DNA from: Bacteroidales bacterium | GTDB taxonomy: Bacteria; Bacteroidota; Bacteroidia; Bacteroidales; JAADJA01 | Assembly (NCBI GenBank): GCA_020052415.1 | Contig: JAGVPB010000068.1 | Span: 1-64,000 of the forward strand | Length of the DNA: 64,000 nt | Reading direction: 5' to 3' | Shown here: one piece after another, positions 50,068 to 58,882 of the stretch | Position numbering within the stretch: position 1 is the first letter of the stretch | How the letters are laid out: every line of letters starts with the position of its first letter | Position numbers and translations under genes: made by a program | The notes under the pieces: generated by a model | Database searches by the model: none | What the model saw: only the letters and a program-made list of their open reading frames with translations | Told to the model about the DNA's origin: nothing

Positions 50068-51573
50068 CTACTTTCTGAGCAGTATTCTGAATGTTGTGCC
50101 TTTATTAACGACTGATGATTTTACGAATATTCTGCCTTTGTGATATTCGTTGATGATCCGTTTGGCAAGCGAAAGGCCGAGTCCCCAGCCTCTTTTTTTG
50201 CTGGTATATCCCGGATTGAAAATGGTTTTGAACCTTGATTTGGGAATGCCTTTACCGTTATCAGCGATATCAATCAGAACCAGATTTTCTTCCTCACGAA
50301 TATCAATATCAATATTTCCCTCACCACCAATGGCATCAATTGCATTTTTGCAAACATTTTCGATCACCCATTCAAAGAGATGAAGATTGATGGGCGCATA
50401 AATCTCCTGTTCAGCGTGTTGCTGAATATTATAGTTAACCTTACGGGAAGCCCTTGATCTGATATAAGCGACACTGTCGTAAACTACTTGTACGATATTT
50501 TCAGGCTTTAACTTAGGTTCGGAACCGATTTTGGAGAACCTGTCGGTAATTTTATTTAACCGGTCAATATCCTGGCTTAATTCAGTAATCGTTTCACTTT
50601 TTATTCCTTCCATTTTCAACAGTTCAATCCATGCGATCATTGAGGACAGGGGAGTTCCAATCTGATGGGCTGTTTCTTTTGCCAGGCCGACCCATACCTG
50701 GTTTTGTTCCGATTTACGTGCTGAACTGAAAAAGATATAGGATATATATAAGAATAAAGCAATTACACCAAGCTGGAAGTATGGAAAATATTTAATTTTT
50801 GTCAATAGAGCGGAATCCTGGTAGAAAATAAATCGTTTACCCTGATCGGCAAGTTCTATCTCGATGGGATCATTATCGGATGCCATGTGTTGCAAGGTTT
50901 TTATGAGATACAAAGAATCACCGGTTTTTTCCTTATCGAGCAAACCATATTCTATTACCCTTGTTCGGGTACTATCGGTAATAATTACAGGAACGGATGC
51001 AGAATTAATCACAACCTCCGAAAAAAAGGAATGAACCAGATCATCTATGATCACCCTTAATTCAGAGAATAATTTTGATTCTTTATAATACAAATAATCG
51101 TGTTTATCCTGATCATAAATTATATTTACGGGAGGATAAACAGTGAATTCCCTAAGTAAATCTTCCCTCAAATATATTACAGAATCCGGATTGAAATCTA
51201 CATTAGTGGTGATTTTTATTCTACCTGTATTATCAGTTAATACGACGGGAACAGTAGTGTTTTCGGAAACAAATTTTATGAAAAAATTGAGAACATCGGA
51301 GTCTTCTATGATTGTCAATATTCTGTAAGCATCGGCAAGGAGTTCAACTCGTTTGCGTTCTTCCTCTTTGATCTGATCGAAGAATTTATCGGTGTAATTC
51401 ACCAGTTCGGCTTTCTGGTAAATGGCATCTGCCCATATTTTAATGTTATTGCGTTCGTCGCGGGCAATTTCCCTTACCAGAACATTCGTGTACCAGAGAG
51501 AAAGGGTTACGATAAGAATAGCAAGAATGAACAATATCCATTTCCAGCGCTTTTTTCGTGAGTAAATATTCAA
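50068..51573 (-). CDS. Membrane sensor histidine kinase
   Basis: Two membrane helices (about 10-30 and 266-283) flank a periplasmic sensing domain of about 235 residues. The phospho-acceptor His303 lies in KETAHQIGTPLSSMI, and the ATPase domain shows NVCKNAIDA, DNGKGIP and GLGLSLAKR. No response regulator is encoded next to it, so it may be an orphan kinase. A TACTTTTG -7 box on the minus strand (51655-51648) lies upstream. Confidence 0.9.
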   Translation of the reverse strand: MNIYSRKKRWKWILFILAILIVTLSLWYTNVLVREIARDERNNIKIWADAIYQKAELVNYTDKFFDQIKEEERKRVELLADAYRILTIIEDSDVLNFFIKFVSENTTVPVVLTDNTGRIKITTNVDFNPDSVIYLREDLLREFTVYPPVNIIYDQDKHDYLYYKESKLFSELRVIIDDLVHSFFSEVVINSASVPVIITDSTRTRVIEYGLLDKEKTGDSLYLIKTLQHMASDNDPIEIELADQGKRFIFYQDSALLTKIKYFPYFQLGVIALFLYISYIFFSSARKSEQNQVWVGLAKETAHQIGTPLSSMIAWIELLKMEGIKSETITELSQDIDRLNKITDRFSKIGSEPKLKPENIVQVVYDSVAYIRSRASRKVNYNIQQHAEQEIYAPINLHLFEWVIENVCKNAIDAIGGEGNIDIDIREEENLVLIDIADNGKGIPKSRFKTIFNPGYTSKKRGWGLGLSLAKRIINEYHKGRIFVKSSVVNKGTTFRILLRK

Positions 51574-51746
51574 TGGTAAAATGAATTAAATTAATCCGGC
51601 AATAATATGAGCCGATGAATCCAAACGATAAATTTATAAGTTCATTGCAAAAGTATGTATTTCAGGGGAAAATTGGTCGCGACATTTTATCGAATGGGAA
51701 GATATGCTCTGTCCGGCAGATAGATTAATAAAATGGGCTGAAAAAC

Positions 51747-51777
51747 TTTCGATAAAGGCGTCATTGAATTAATTTTG
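51747..51777 (+). promoter_or_regulatory. Putative promoter of the DUF2179 gene
   Basis: TTTC (51747-51750) stands where TTTG is expected, 19 nt before TAATTTTG (51770-51777). The ATG at 51802 follows 24 nt later. Confidence 0.45.
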
Positions 51778-51801
51778 CCGAATTAATAAAAGTGTTAAAT
51801 A

Positions 51802-52395
51802 ATGGAACCTGATTTTATTAATTCCGACCTGTTTGCCTGGGTGATCCTTCCACTGCTGATCTTTATTGCGAGGATACTCGATGTTTCTATCGGTACCATG
51901 AGGCTGATATTTGTATCCAAAGGATTAAAATACCTGGCCCCGGTACTTGGATTTTTCGAAGTTACCATCTGGCTGTTGGCCATCGGCCAGATCATGCAGC
52001 ATCTTGATAATGTCATGTGTTATATTGCTTATGGCTGTGGCTTTGCAATGGGGAATTTTCTGGGGATCGTACTTGAGGAAAAAATGTCAATCGGAACTGT
52101 ATTAATCAGGGTAATCCCTCAAAAAGAAACATCACAATTAAGTGCAAACCTCAGAGAAAACGGTTTCGGAGTCACTGAGGTTGATGTGGAAGGAATGAAG
52201 GGGAAAGTGAAAATGATCCTTTCCATTATAAACCGTAAAGACATTAAAGATTATATTGATAAAGTCCACACTTTCAATCCCAAAGCATTTTATACAATAG
52301 AAGATGTGAATGCCGTTAAAGACGGATATATGAAGATTCACCATTCGTTTACGCCTTTTGACCGGATGAGATTTTTAAGAAGAAAGGGGAAGTGA
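51802..52395 (+). CDS. DUF2179/DUF5698 (UPF0316) membrane protein
   Basis: 197 residues: three hydrophobic helices in the first half (about 12-30, 42-63 and 70-90) with the family motifs ARILDVSIGTMRLIFVSKG and YGCGFAMGNFLG, then the DUF2179 domain of about 110-180 (QLSANLRENGFGVTEVDVEG), which in other proteins forms a cyclic-dinucleotide-type binding fold. Role unknown. It has a likely own promoter. Confidence 0.88.
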   Translation: MEPDFINSDLFAWVILPLLIFIARILDVSIGTMRLIFVSKGLKYLAPVLGFFEVTIWLLAIGQIMQHLDNVMCYIAYGCGFAMGNFLGIVLEEKMSIGTVLIRVIPQKETSQLSANLRENGFGVTEVDVEGMKGKVKMILSIINRKDIKDYIDKVHTFNPKAFYTIEDVNAVKDGYMKIHHSFTPFDRMRFLRRKGK

Positions 52396-52400
52396 GGATA

Positions 52401-52450
52401 GAGATATTAGATATTAGAAATGAGATATTAGATGTTAGAAATGAGATATT
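52401..52450. repeat. Short tandem repeat of 21-nt units
   Basis: GAGATATTAGATATTAGAAAT (52401-52421) is followed by the same unit with one change (52422-52442) and a partial third copy. It lies in the gap between convergent genes and is not coding. Confidence 0.75.
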
Positions 52451-52492
52451 TGCAAAGAGGGATTAGATTTTAGAGTTCTTTATTTATCAATT

Positions 52493-54301
52493 TCAGTTAT
52501 TGCCAATCTTATAAATTGTCAGACTTCCTTCTTCAATTGAAAAAGGTACCTTCTCCTTATTCCAGAAATACGCGAATGGCAGTTTTTGAATATCTTCCGT
52601 TTCCCTGATTAATATTCCTGATCTTATCCTTCTCTTATCCCATTGTTCTGCAATTCTATCCAGCGAAAGTTTCTCATATATTTTGGAATTCCGAAGTGTT
52701 GCAATGATAAATCCTTCGAAAGCAGGCTGTGGGCTTGAAACAATAAGATCAAAATAGTAAAGAAAATATGTACCTGTAAGGCTATCGCTTCTTTCTCCCG
52801 GTGCAAAACCAAAATATTCAGCATTGGTAATTCCTTTAGTCGTAATGTTTTTATATTTCAGAACCTGGGTTCTCTTCAAAAAAAACTTTCGTTGCAGCAG
52901 TACAAAACCATTGCGCGAATCATGATCAAGTGAGTCATACAAATTGCTCCAATATGGATTATCCTGAAATTTACCGATTTGAAAATCAGCCACTGTATCA
53001 GGATATGTATTTTCAGTCACAAAAGGTATAATTCCACTAGACCTGAAATTATCATAAATCCAGTGGTCTTCATCGAATATCCCTACAACCGGATAAATAT
53101 CACTGAGTGATGAATTTTTCTCAATATACCGGATATACCGGTCAGGATAGCTTTCCCAGCGATAGGCCGATGCGTAATCTATATTGACTGATGCGATAAA
53201 ATGAATGGGGATCAGCAAAAAAGGTGCTATCGAGTATGCGAATAATCTTTTACCATAAATCCTTCTGAAATGATCAGCCGAAAAACCGGCAGCAATTATC
53301 AGCATCGGATAAAGGTACAGAGTTGCACGTTCCTGCGGATACACGACACCTAAAAGCCAATGAATGAGAAAGATCAATAAAATATTGCCAAATAAAAGAC
53401 AGGAGAATAATTGGTTTGGATTATTCAAATAGCCACGAAGACCTTTGTCCCGGAAATTCAATAGTGAACCGATAGCAATTATGATCATCAAAAATGCAGC
53501 AAAAAGAAAAAGCATCATACTTTTTGTCCTGAACAGGATATTAATCAAAGAAAGCGCTGTTACTCCGACAAAACCACCTTCATTTTTTCCGAGGTAAAGT
53601 TTTCCTATTTTCTGGAGGTATAATGAGTACCAGGTTGCGTAACCGAGGATCAATGCAAAGCATATAATCAGAAATAAAAGCAGCCAGGTTTTTTGTTTTT
53701 TGGTTGTTTTTTGAAAAATAACATTTAAAGTAAGCAGGATAAGGAAAATATATGCGGTTCCAAGAAGCGAAAGATTTGCCCAGACCATGAAAAATGAACA
53801 AAATAAAGCTATAACGAGATGTTTGAATTTATGATCTGTAATATATTGAACCAGATGAAAACAAGCTGCCATCAGAAATCCCATAGAAATACCATAACCA
53901 CGGCACAGGCCGAAAAAATCGAATAGGTGGTGAGTCATCACCAGTGCAAGAAAAACTGTAAATCGAACAAATCGGTAATTAATCAGCTGGGATATTTTAT
54001 AGGAATAATAGAAATAAACCGGAAAGAATAGAAAATTTGGCAACCTAAGCACTGCAGGAGATAAGCCGAAAATCTGATAAAAAATCCGGGCAAGGAAGGA
54101 ATTCAGGATATGATTATTGGCATCAACATAGCCTTCCAATGGCATCACTCTGCCATGCATGATATAAATGAACCATGTATTTATTTCATCGTCGAGGAAA
54201 GGAACATGGATTATCCTTAAGAGCAAGTAGGCCCAAAGGATCAGGAATAGTGACCCTGCCAAAAAGATTTCACGGTTAAATGAAAGCCGGGTAAATTTCA
54301 T
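52493..54301 (-). CDS. GT-C-like polytopic membrane protein
   Basis: The 602 residues contain about ten hydrophobic helices over the first 400 and a soluble C-terminal region. An acidic motif DDEINTW (37-43) sits in the first loop, the position where GT-C glycosyltransferases such as ArnT and the PMT family carry the catalytic D/E. The motif CRGYGISMGF and PQERATLYLYP further resemble dolichol- or undecaprenyl-linked sugar transferases. No neighbour gives a sugar. A glycosyltransferase role is inferred. Confidence 0.6.
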   Translation of the reverse strand: MKFTRLSFNREIFLAGSLFLILWAYLLLRIIHVPFLDDEINTWFIYIMHGRVMPLEGYVDANNHILNSFLARIFYQIFGLSPAVLRLPNFLFFPVYFYYSYKISQLINYRFVRFTVFLALVMTHHLFDFFGLCRGYGISMGFLMAACFHLVQYITDHKFKHLVIALFCSFFMVWANLSLLGTAYIFLILLTLNVIFQKTTKKQKTWLLLFLIICFALILGYATWYSLYLQKIGKLYLGKNEGGFVGVTALSLINILFRTKSMMLFLFAAFLMIIIAIGSLLNFRDKGLRGYLNNPNQLFSCLLFGNILLIFLIHWLLGVVYPQERATLYLYPMLIIAAGFSADHFRRIYGKRLFAYSIAPFLLIPIHFIASVNIDYASAYRWESYPDRYIRYIEKNSSLSDIYPVVGIFDEDHWIYDNFRSSGIIPFVTENTYPDTVADFQIGKFQDNPYWSNLYDSLDHDSRNGFVLLQRKFFLKRTQVLKYKNITTKGITNAEYFGFAPGERSDSLTGTYFLYYFDLIVSSPQPAFEGFIIATLRNSKIYEKLSLDRIAEQWDKRRIRSGILIRETEDIQKLPFAYFWNKEKVPFSIEEGSLTIYKIGNN

Positions 54302-54704
54302 AATAACCTATTTCCTGTTTTGAACAAAAGAAGGTTCTGACAAAAATAGAATAAGATTTTGGTAGTTAAACGAACCGCTTAATAAAAGGAAACTGAAAAA
54401 TTGAATAGTCTGATTTTCTCCTGCCGTACGCTCGCCCAATGTCATTAAGTTAAAAAGAATTTGTAAACTAATGCCGAGTCTGTCTCAAAAGTCTTTTTTG
54501 AGTTACACAGTCATACTGAACCCGTCGAAGTATGATTGATTTTCGGCCCAATACACATTTCGACAGGCTCAATGTGACCCAGGTTCCTGACTTTTGAGAC
54601 AGCCTCTATTTTCCGTAACATTATTTGATATCCAATAATAATAGCAGCCTTTCAGGCTTTATTAATCCCGAATGGATGCTATTATTTTAGAAAATGATTT
54701 GTAA
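54302..54704. other. 403-nt intergenic region holding a MITE-like element
   Basis: No gene is visible. A 131-bp element with 18-bp terminal inverted repeats lies at 54476-54606. A further branched hairpin is formed by AATAATAGCA (54637-54646) and TGCTATTATT (54677-54686) with an inner AGCCT-TTC-AGGCT stem, positioned just downstream of the heavy-metal-domain gene on the minus strand. Confidence 0.7.
54476..54606. mobile_element. 131-bp MITE-like element with 18-bp terminal inverted repeats
   Basis: The left end GAGTCTGTCTCAAAAGTC (54476-54493) and the reverse complement of the right end (54589-54606) differ at one position. Inside is a second, imperfect palindrome (GTCATACTGAACCCGTCGAAG versus CACATTTCGACAGGCTCAATGTG in opposite sense). 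It has no coding capacity and no clear target duplication, so it would have to be moved by a transposase elsewhere. Confidence 0.75.
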
Positions 54705-55811
54705 TTATTTAACCTTTTCCAAATCCATCCCGCATTTGGGGCATTTACTCTCAAAAGATGAAGTAATCTCAGGGTGCATGGGACAGGAGTAATTTCCTAC
54801 AGGAATATTTTCAGCTGAACTTTTCATTGCAAAAAAGCGGAAAGACAAACCAACTGTTGCCTGTAATTCAGTGCCAACCTGTGTTTTCGTCACATATTGA
54901 TAAACCGGAATATCAATGAGTCCATAAACAGTAAATTTTCCCTGTGTAAAATTTAATTGCGGGGTTACAAATACTTTTGTAAATCCGGTTGCATCAACAT
55001 CATAATTGGGATAAGCGTATAAAAGTATATTATTGTTTAGTGTAATTTCATCAGTCCATTCGCGGCGAAGCTGAAGGGTAATCCCGAGCTTTTCGAAAAA
55101 AGTTTTCCCGGCAAACAGCCCAACACTTGAAAAATCGCCCAGCCTTTCTCCCAGCGGATTCCATCCTTTTTTGATATACATGCCGGTAGCAAATATGCGG
55201 AAATTACTTGCGGGGAATCTAACTGCATTGAACATATAAAAAATTATATCCTGGGCGCCGGAGGTAAGTTGAACTGCTTGCGGATTCGTAACATAAAATG
55301 TCTGGCCTGAAAAAGGTTCGATATTCCCAGTAGAATCATTATAACTTCCCAGAGGAATTTTATAGCCTAAGCCAACCGTTATTTCAGCTCCGATTTTATT
55401 TTTCTTTAAATTAAATACCTCATAGCGGGGAAAAATAATTAAATCTCCAATTCCTGATGTATTGTATGTTTTTGAAGGATCATTATTCAAACCTATCTCT
55501 TCCTTAAGGAAAAAATTTCCTGTTTCTATTGACATTGTAAGCTTTTCGGTTACACCATACGCCAGCCTGAAATACTGGTATGAGCTGTGGAAATTGTCGA
55601 AATACTTAAGTGTATCTGGTTTGTCCTCTGTATAAAAATTATTGGTATTGATATACTGGAAGTTTGTATTCAGTTCGATCTGCTTCGATGATAAAACTCC
55701 CTGCGAAGTGCCCCCGGCAATAGGGCTGCCGCTACCACCTGCACAACACTGGGCAAAAGCCTGGTTTGCTAAAAAAACCAAGCTGAAAAGCATTAAAATG
55801 TAAACTTTCAT
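54705..55811 (-). CDS. Outer-membrane beta-barrel-like protein with C-terminal heavy-metal-binding domain
   Basis: ATG 55811 (MKVYILMLFSLVFL..) gives a signal peptide ending AFAQ; the longer frame lacks one. The mature N-terminus has a CC pair (QCCAGGSGSP). The body (about 35-335) is an alternation of aromatic-flanked beta strands typical of outer-membrane barrels. The C-terminal 35 residues carry YSCPMHPEI and CPKCGMDLEKV, the heavy-metal-binding (HMBD) motif known from copper-transporting proteins. The next gene upstream is a secreted thioredoxin-like protein, suggesting a shared metal or redox role. Inference only. Confidence 0.7.
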   Translation of the reverse strand: MKVYILMLFSLVFLANQAFAQCCAGGSGSPIAGGTSQGVLSSKQIELNTNFQYINTNNFYTEDKPDTLKYFDNFHSSYQYFRLAYGVTEKLTMSIETGNFFLKEEIGLNNDPSKTYNTSGIGDLIIFPRYEVFNLKKNKIGAEITVGLGYKIPLGSYNDSTGNIEPFSGQTFYVTNPQAVQLTSGAQDIIFYMFNAVRFPASNFRIFATGMYIKKGWNPLGERLGDFSSVGLFAGKTFFEKLGITLQLRREWTDEITLNNNILLYAYPNYDVDATGFTKVFVTPQLNFTQGKFTVYGLIDIPVYQYVTKTQVGTELQATVGLSFRFFAMKSSAENIPVGNYSCPMHPEITSSFESKCPKCGMDLEKVK

Positions 55812-55905
55812 GAAGATGTCAGTTTTAAATTGACTCCAATCAACCGGATTAATAAATGACAGATTGGTCAATCGGTATTGATTATGAAAATTTTTGCTTT
55901 AAATG

Positions 55906-56676
55906 TCAGTGTACGACGGCAATTTTAATCATTTTGGTTTGAATGCCATCACTGAATTTAATAAAGTAAATCCCGGAATTAAATGAAGCAAAGTTTAGCT
56001 CTATGTTGTGTTCTCCATTAGCAAGATTACCGGAGAATAAACTCTTTATCATTTTGCCATCCGGATTTATCAGATCAATTTTAATATCGGAAGCTTTTTC
56101 AACCTTGCAGGTTAATACGGATGATCCATTCGCCGGATTAGGCAAAAGGGCAAGTGCCTCAGAACTATTTCCGGGTTCTTGTAACCCAGTAGTGGGTAAA
56201 GCAGAGTTGATGGCCTCCTGCAGCAAGGTAGCATTGACCGAATTATTCGAATTATATAATACCTGATGATCCGTCCCAGCCACAACAACGATCTTTGGCA
56301 TCCCAGGTGTTCCATAATCGGTCATACTGATTGCCGAATTTGAAAAAAGAGTTGCATTTACAATGTTATATCCGCTTGCCCAACTGTTCAATGAAACACA
56401 ATTGGTGTTCGCATAATCATCGCATAGGTACATGAAGACAGTGTTCGGGTAGTTTGCCTGGTAGCTTTCAACCACATTATAGGTTGTAAGAGTAGGTCCA
56501 ACACATGATCCGCAAGGCATGACCCAACACAATACAATCACTTTGCCTGCGTCGAGTTCTGCAAAAAGATCATGTGAATTTCCTTTACAATCATTGCATG
56601 TAAAGTTCGTTGCCGGTTGTGAAATACCTGCGAATGCTACGAATGACAGTAAAATTGAGAGAAGTTCTTTTTTCAT
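55906..56676 (-). CDS. Secreted thioredoxin-like protein with T9SS sorting domain
   Basis: ATG 56676 (MKKELLSILL..) gives a signal peptide ending GISQ. The thioredoxin-like domain (about 22-160) holds VMPCGSCVGP, a CxxC active site of the form CGSC, and the cis-proline region TPGMPKIVVV. A linker and a T9SS type A domain (LLPNPANGSSVLTC, ending GIYFIKFSDG) follow. It is likely an exported disulfide or redox protein on the surface. It lies 95 nt upstream of the heavy-metal-domain gene on the same strand. Confidence 0.8.
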   Translation of the reverse strand: MKKELLSILLSFVAFAGISQPATNFTCNDCKGNSHDLFAELDAGKVIVLCWVMPCGSCVGPTLTTYNVVESYQANYPNTVFMYLCDDYANTNCVSLNSWASGYNIVNATLFSNSAISMTDYGTPGMPKIVVVAGTDHQVLYNSNNSVNATLLQEAINSALPTTGLQEPGNSSEALALLPNPANGSSVLTCKVEKASDIKIDLINPDGKMIKSLFSGNLANGEHNIELNFASFNSGIYFIKFSDGIQTKMIKIAVVH

Positions 56677-56695
56677 TTTAATTTGTATTAAAAAG

Positions 56696-56728
56696 CAAAA
56701 ATATAAAATATATATGTAATAATACAAA
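56696..56728 (-). promoter_or_regulatory. Putative promoter of the thioredoxin-like gene
   Basis: On the minus strand TTTG (56728-56725) and TATTTTTG (56703-56696) are separated by 21 nt; the -7 box is 19 nt from the ATG. The region is extremely AT-rich. Confidence 0.45.
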
Positions 56729-56844
56729 TATATAAAATATTTGTTACAGGATTTTAATCCGGACAGGCATGAAGGTATGAATTATTCTAAATATAAAGTT
56801 GATTTTTAATCACCTTTTCAATTGTATGTATTCACCGGTGTAAA

Positions 56845-58779
56845 TCATATCAGCTTCTCAAGATTATTATGAAGCTCTTCCCACAATTTCATTTCTTTTT
56901 CCAAATCCAGTTTCAAATTGTCATATTGTTTTGAGAGATCGAAATAGTTGGTCTCTTTGGTGTAGCTTTTAGGATTGCTGAGGAGTTCATCGAGCTTTTT
57001 CATTTCGGTTTCGATCAGTCCTATCTTTTCCTCTGTCCTGGTAATTTGTGAATTCAGTTTTCTCTGATCTTTTTCCAGCTGTTTTTTCTTTTCCCAAACG
57101 ATCTTATTATCCGACAAACTGATTTCTTTGGCTTTATCTTCTTTTTTGGCGAACTCAAGTTGTTTCAGGTTTTCAAACTTCCGGTGTTCCAGAAAATCAT
57201 AAATATCGCCGATATGTTCTTTTATTTGCTGATCCCGGAATTCATATACTTTGTTTGTCAAACCCTGAAGAAAATCCCGGTCGTGAGAAACAATAATCAG
57301 GGTTCCGTCGAATTGAATCAGGGCATTCTTCAGGATATCTTTCGATTGCATGTCTAGATGATTAGTCGGCTCATCAAGAATTAGAAGGTTGGATGGGGTA
57401 AGAAGCAACTTTGCCAGTGAAAGCCTGGACTTTTCACCACCGGAAAGTACTTTCACCTTTTTATCAATGGTTTCACCGCTGAAAAGGAATGAGCCAAGGA
57501 TGGTCCTGATCCTTTTGCGAATATCTCCAACAGCGATTTCATCTATTGTTTCAAAAACCGTTTTTTCAGGATCGAGGTAGTCACCCTGGTTTTGAGCGAA
57601 ATAGCCCAATTTTATATTATGGCCGTATTTAAGTATTCCTGTATGTTCAAGTTCACCCACGATTACCCGTGAGAGTGTCGTTTTTCCCTCGCCATTTCTA
57701 CCAACAAAGGCCACACGATCACCGTTTATAATCGCAAAACTGAGTTTATTCAGAACTTGTATGTCACCATAGTTTTTTGACAGGTTAATTGCTTCAAGCA
57801 CAACTTTTCCTGAATGTGGTGCAGGCGGAAACCGAAAGTGTATTGCTGATTTATCAATTTCGTCAAACTCGATTTCTTCAATCTTTTCAAGCATTTTAAT
57901 CCTTGACTGAACCTGTTTGGCTTTGGTGCTTTTGTATCTGAATCTTTCAATGAACCTTTCGATCTGAACAATTTGTTTCTGCTGGTTATTATATGCTGCA
58001 AACTGCTGATCGAGCCGTTCTTCACGCATTTTAACATAATCCGAATAGCTTGCTTTGTAATCATAAATTTGTCCGAGAGAAATTTCAACCGTTCTTTTTG
58101 TTACATTATCAAGGAACGCCCTGTCGTGAGAAACCAGTACCACGGCACCCGGATAGCCGTTTAAATATTCTTCCAACCATTGAATGGATTCAATGTCGAG
58201 GTGGTTGGTAGGCTCGTCCAGTAGGATGACATCCGGCTTACTAAGAAGGATTTTGGCCAGTTCAACACGCATTTGCCAGCCGCTGCTGAATTCGGAAACC
58301 GGTCGTTGAAAATCGGTACGCCTGAAACCAAGTCCGGTTAAAACTTTTTCAGTATCTCCTTCCATTGATTGCCCGCCGATAATATGAAATCGCTCGTTGG
58401 CCTCTGTGAGATGATGAATTAAACGATGATATTCCTTTGAGTGATAATCGCTCCGTTCTGAAATTTCTTTTGTAAGATGATGGATTTTTTCTTCAAGTTT
58501 TAATGTTTCGGCAAAAGCAGTCAGGGCTTCATCGAAAATGGATTTACGGCTGTTGGTCTCCATCTCCTGCTGTAAAAATCCGATGGTAGTGTCGGATGGA
58601 ACTACGATTTCTCCTTCCTGTGGCTTCAGGTATCCGATAATGATATTTAACAGGGTCGTTTTCCCTGAACCGTTTTTCCCGACCAATCCAATCCTGTCAC
58701 GGTCGTTAATGAGAAAAGATGCATTGCTGAACAGGTCGGTTCCGGTAAAGTGAATTGACAGATTGTTGATTGAAATCAT
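56845..58779 (-). CDS. ABC-F family ATPase (translation factor)
   Basis: ABC-F proteins act on the ribosome and lack membrane domains. The 644 residues contain two nucleotide-binding domains: Walker A GKNGSGKTT (34-42) with signature FSSGWQM and Walker B VILLDEPTNHLD (184-195), then Walker A GRNGEGKTT (360-368) with signature LSGGEKSRL and LILDEPTNHLD. Both Walker B glutamates are present. A charged linker (about 240-320) and a C-terminal coiled coil (about 550-644) are typical of the Uup/YheS group. The exact subfamily is not settled. AGGAGG lies upstream. Confidence 0.93.
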   Translation of the reverse strand: MISINNLSIHFTGTDLFSNASFLINDRDRIGLVGKNGSGKTTLLNIIIGYLKPQEGEIVVPSDTTIGFLQQEMETNSRKSIFDEALTAFAETLKLEEKIHHLTKEISERSDYHSKEYHRLIHHLTEANERFHIIGGQSMEGDTEKVLTGLGFRRTDFQRPVSEFSSGWQMRVELAKILLSKPDVILLDEPTNHLDIESIQWLEEYLNGYPGAVVLVSHDRAFLDNVTKRTVEISLGQIYDYKASYSDYVKMREERLDQQFAAYNNQQKQIVQIERFIERFRYKSTKAKQVQSRIKMLEKIEEIEFDEIDKSAIHFRFPPAPHSGKVVLEAINLSKNYGDIQVLNKLSFAIINGDRVAFVGRNGEGKTTLSRVIVGELEHTGILKYGHNIKLGYFAQNQGDYLDPEKTVFETIDEIAVGDIRKRIRTILGSFLFSGETIDKKVKVLSGGEKSRLSLAKLLLTPSNLLILDEPTNHLDMQSKDILKNALIQFDGTLIIVSHDRDFLQGLTNKVYEFRDQQIKEHIGDIYDFLEHRKFENLKQLEFAKKEDKAKEISLSDNKIVWEKKKQLEKDQRKLNSQITRTEEKIGLIETEMKKLDELLSNPKSYTKETNYFDLSKQYDNLKLDLEKEMKLWEELHNNLEKLI

Positions 58780-58787
58780 TTATGAAT

Positions 58788-58793
58788 CCTCCT
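58788..58793 (-). promoter_or_regulatory. Shine-Dalgarno sequence and -7 box of the ABC-F gene
   Basis: On the minus strand AGGAGG lies 8 nt before the ATG at 58779, and TACTTTTG (58812-58805) lies further upstream. The motif is rare in this window. Confidence 0.5.
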
Positions 58794-58882
58794 ATAGGCA
58801 GGCGCAAAAGTATGAAAAGTTGTATTGCTGCTGGTTTTCAGCTTTCAACTTTCCGAAAATGATTGATTCCATCAATTCAGGA

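Noticed and set aside
54476-54606. Complete insertion sequence
   Set aside because: At 131 bp it has no room for a transposase and no open frame.
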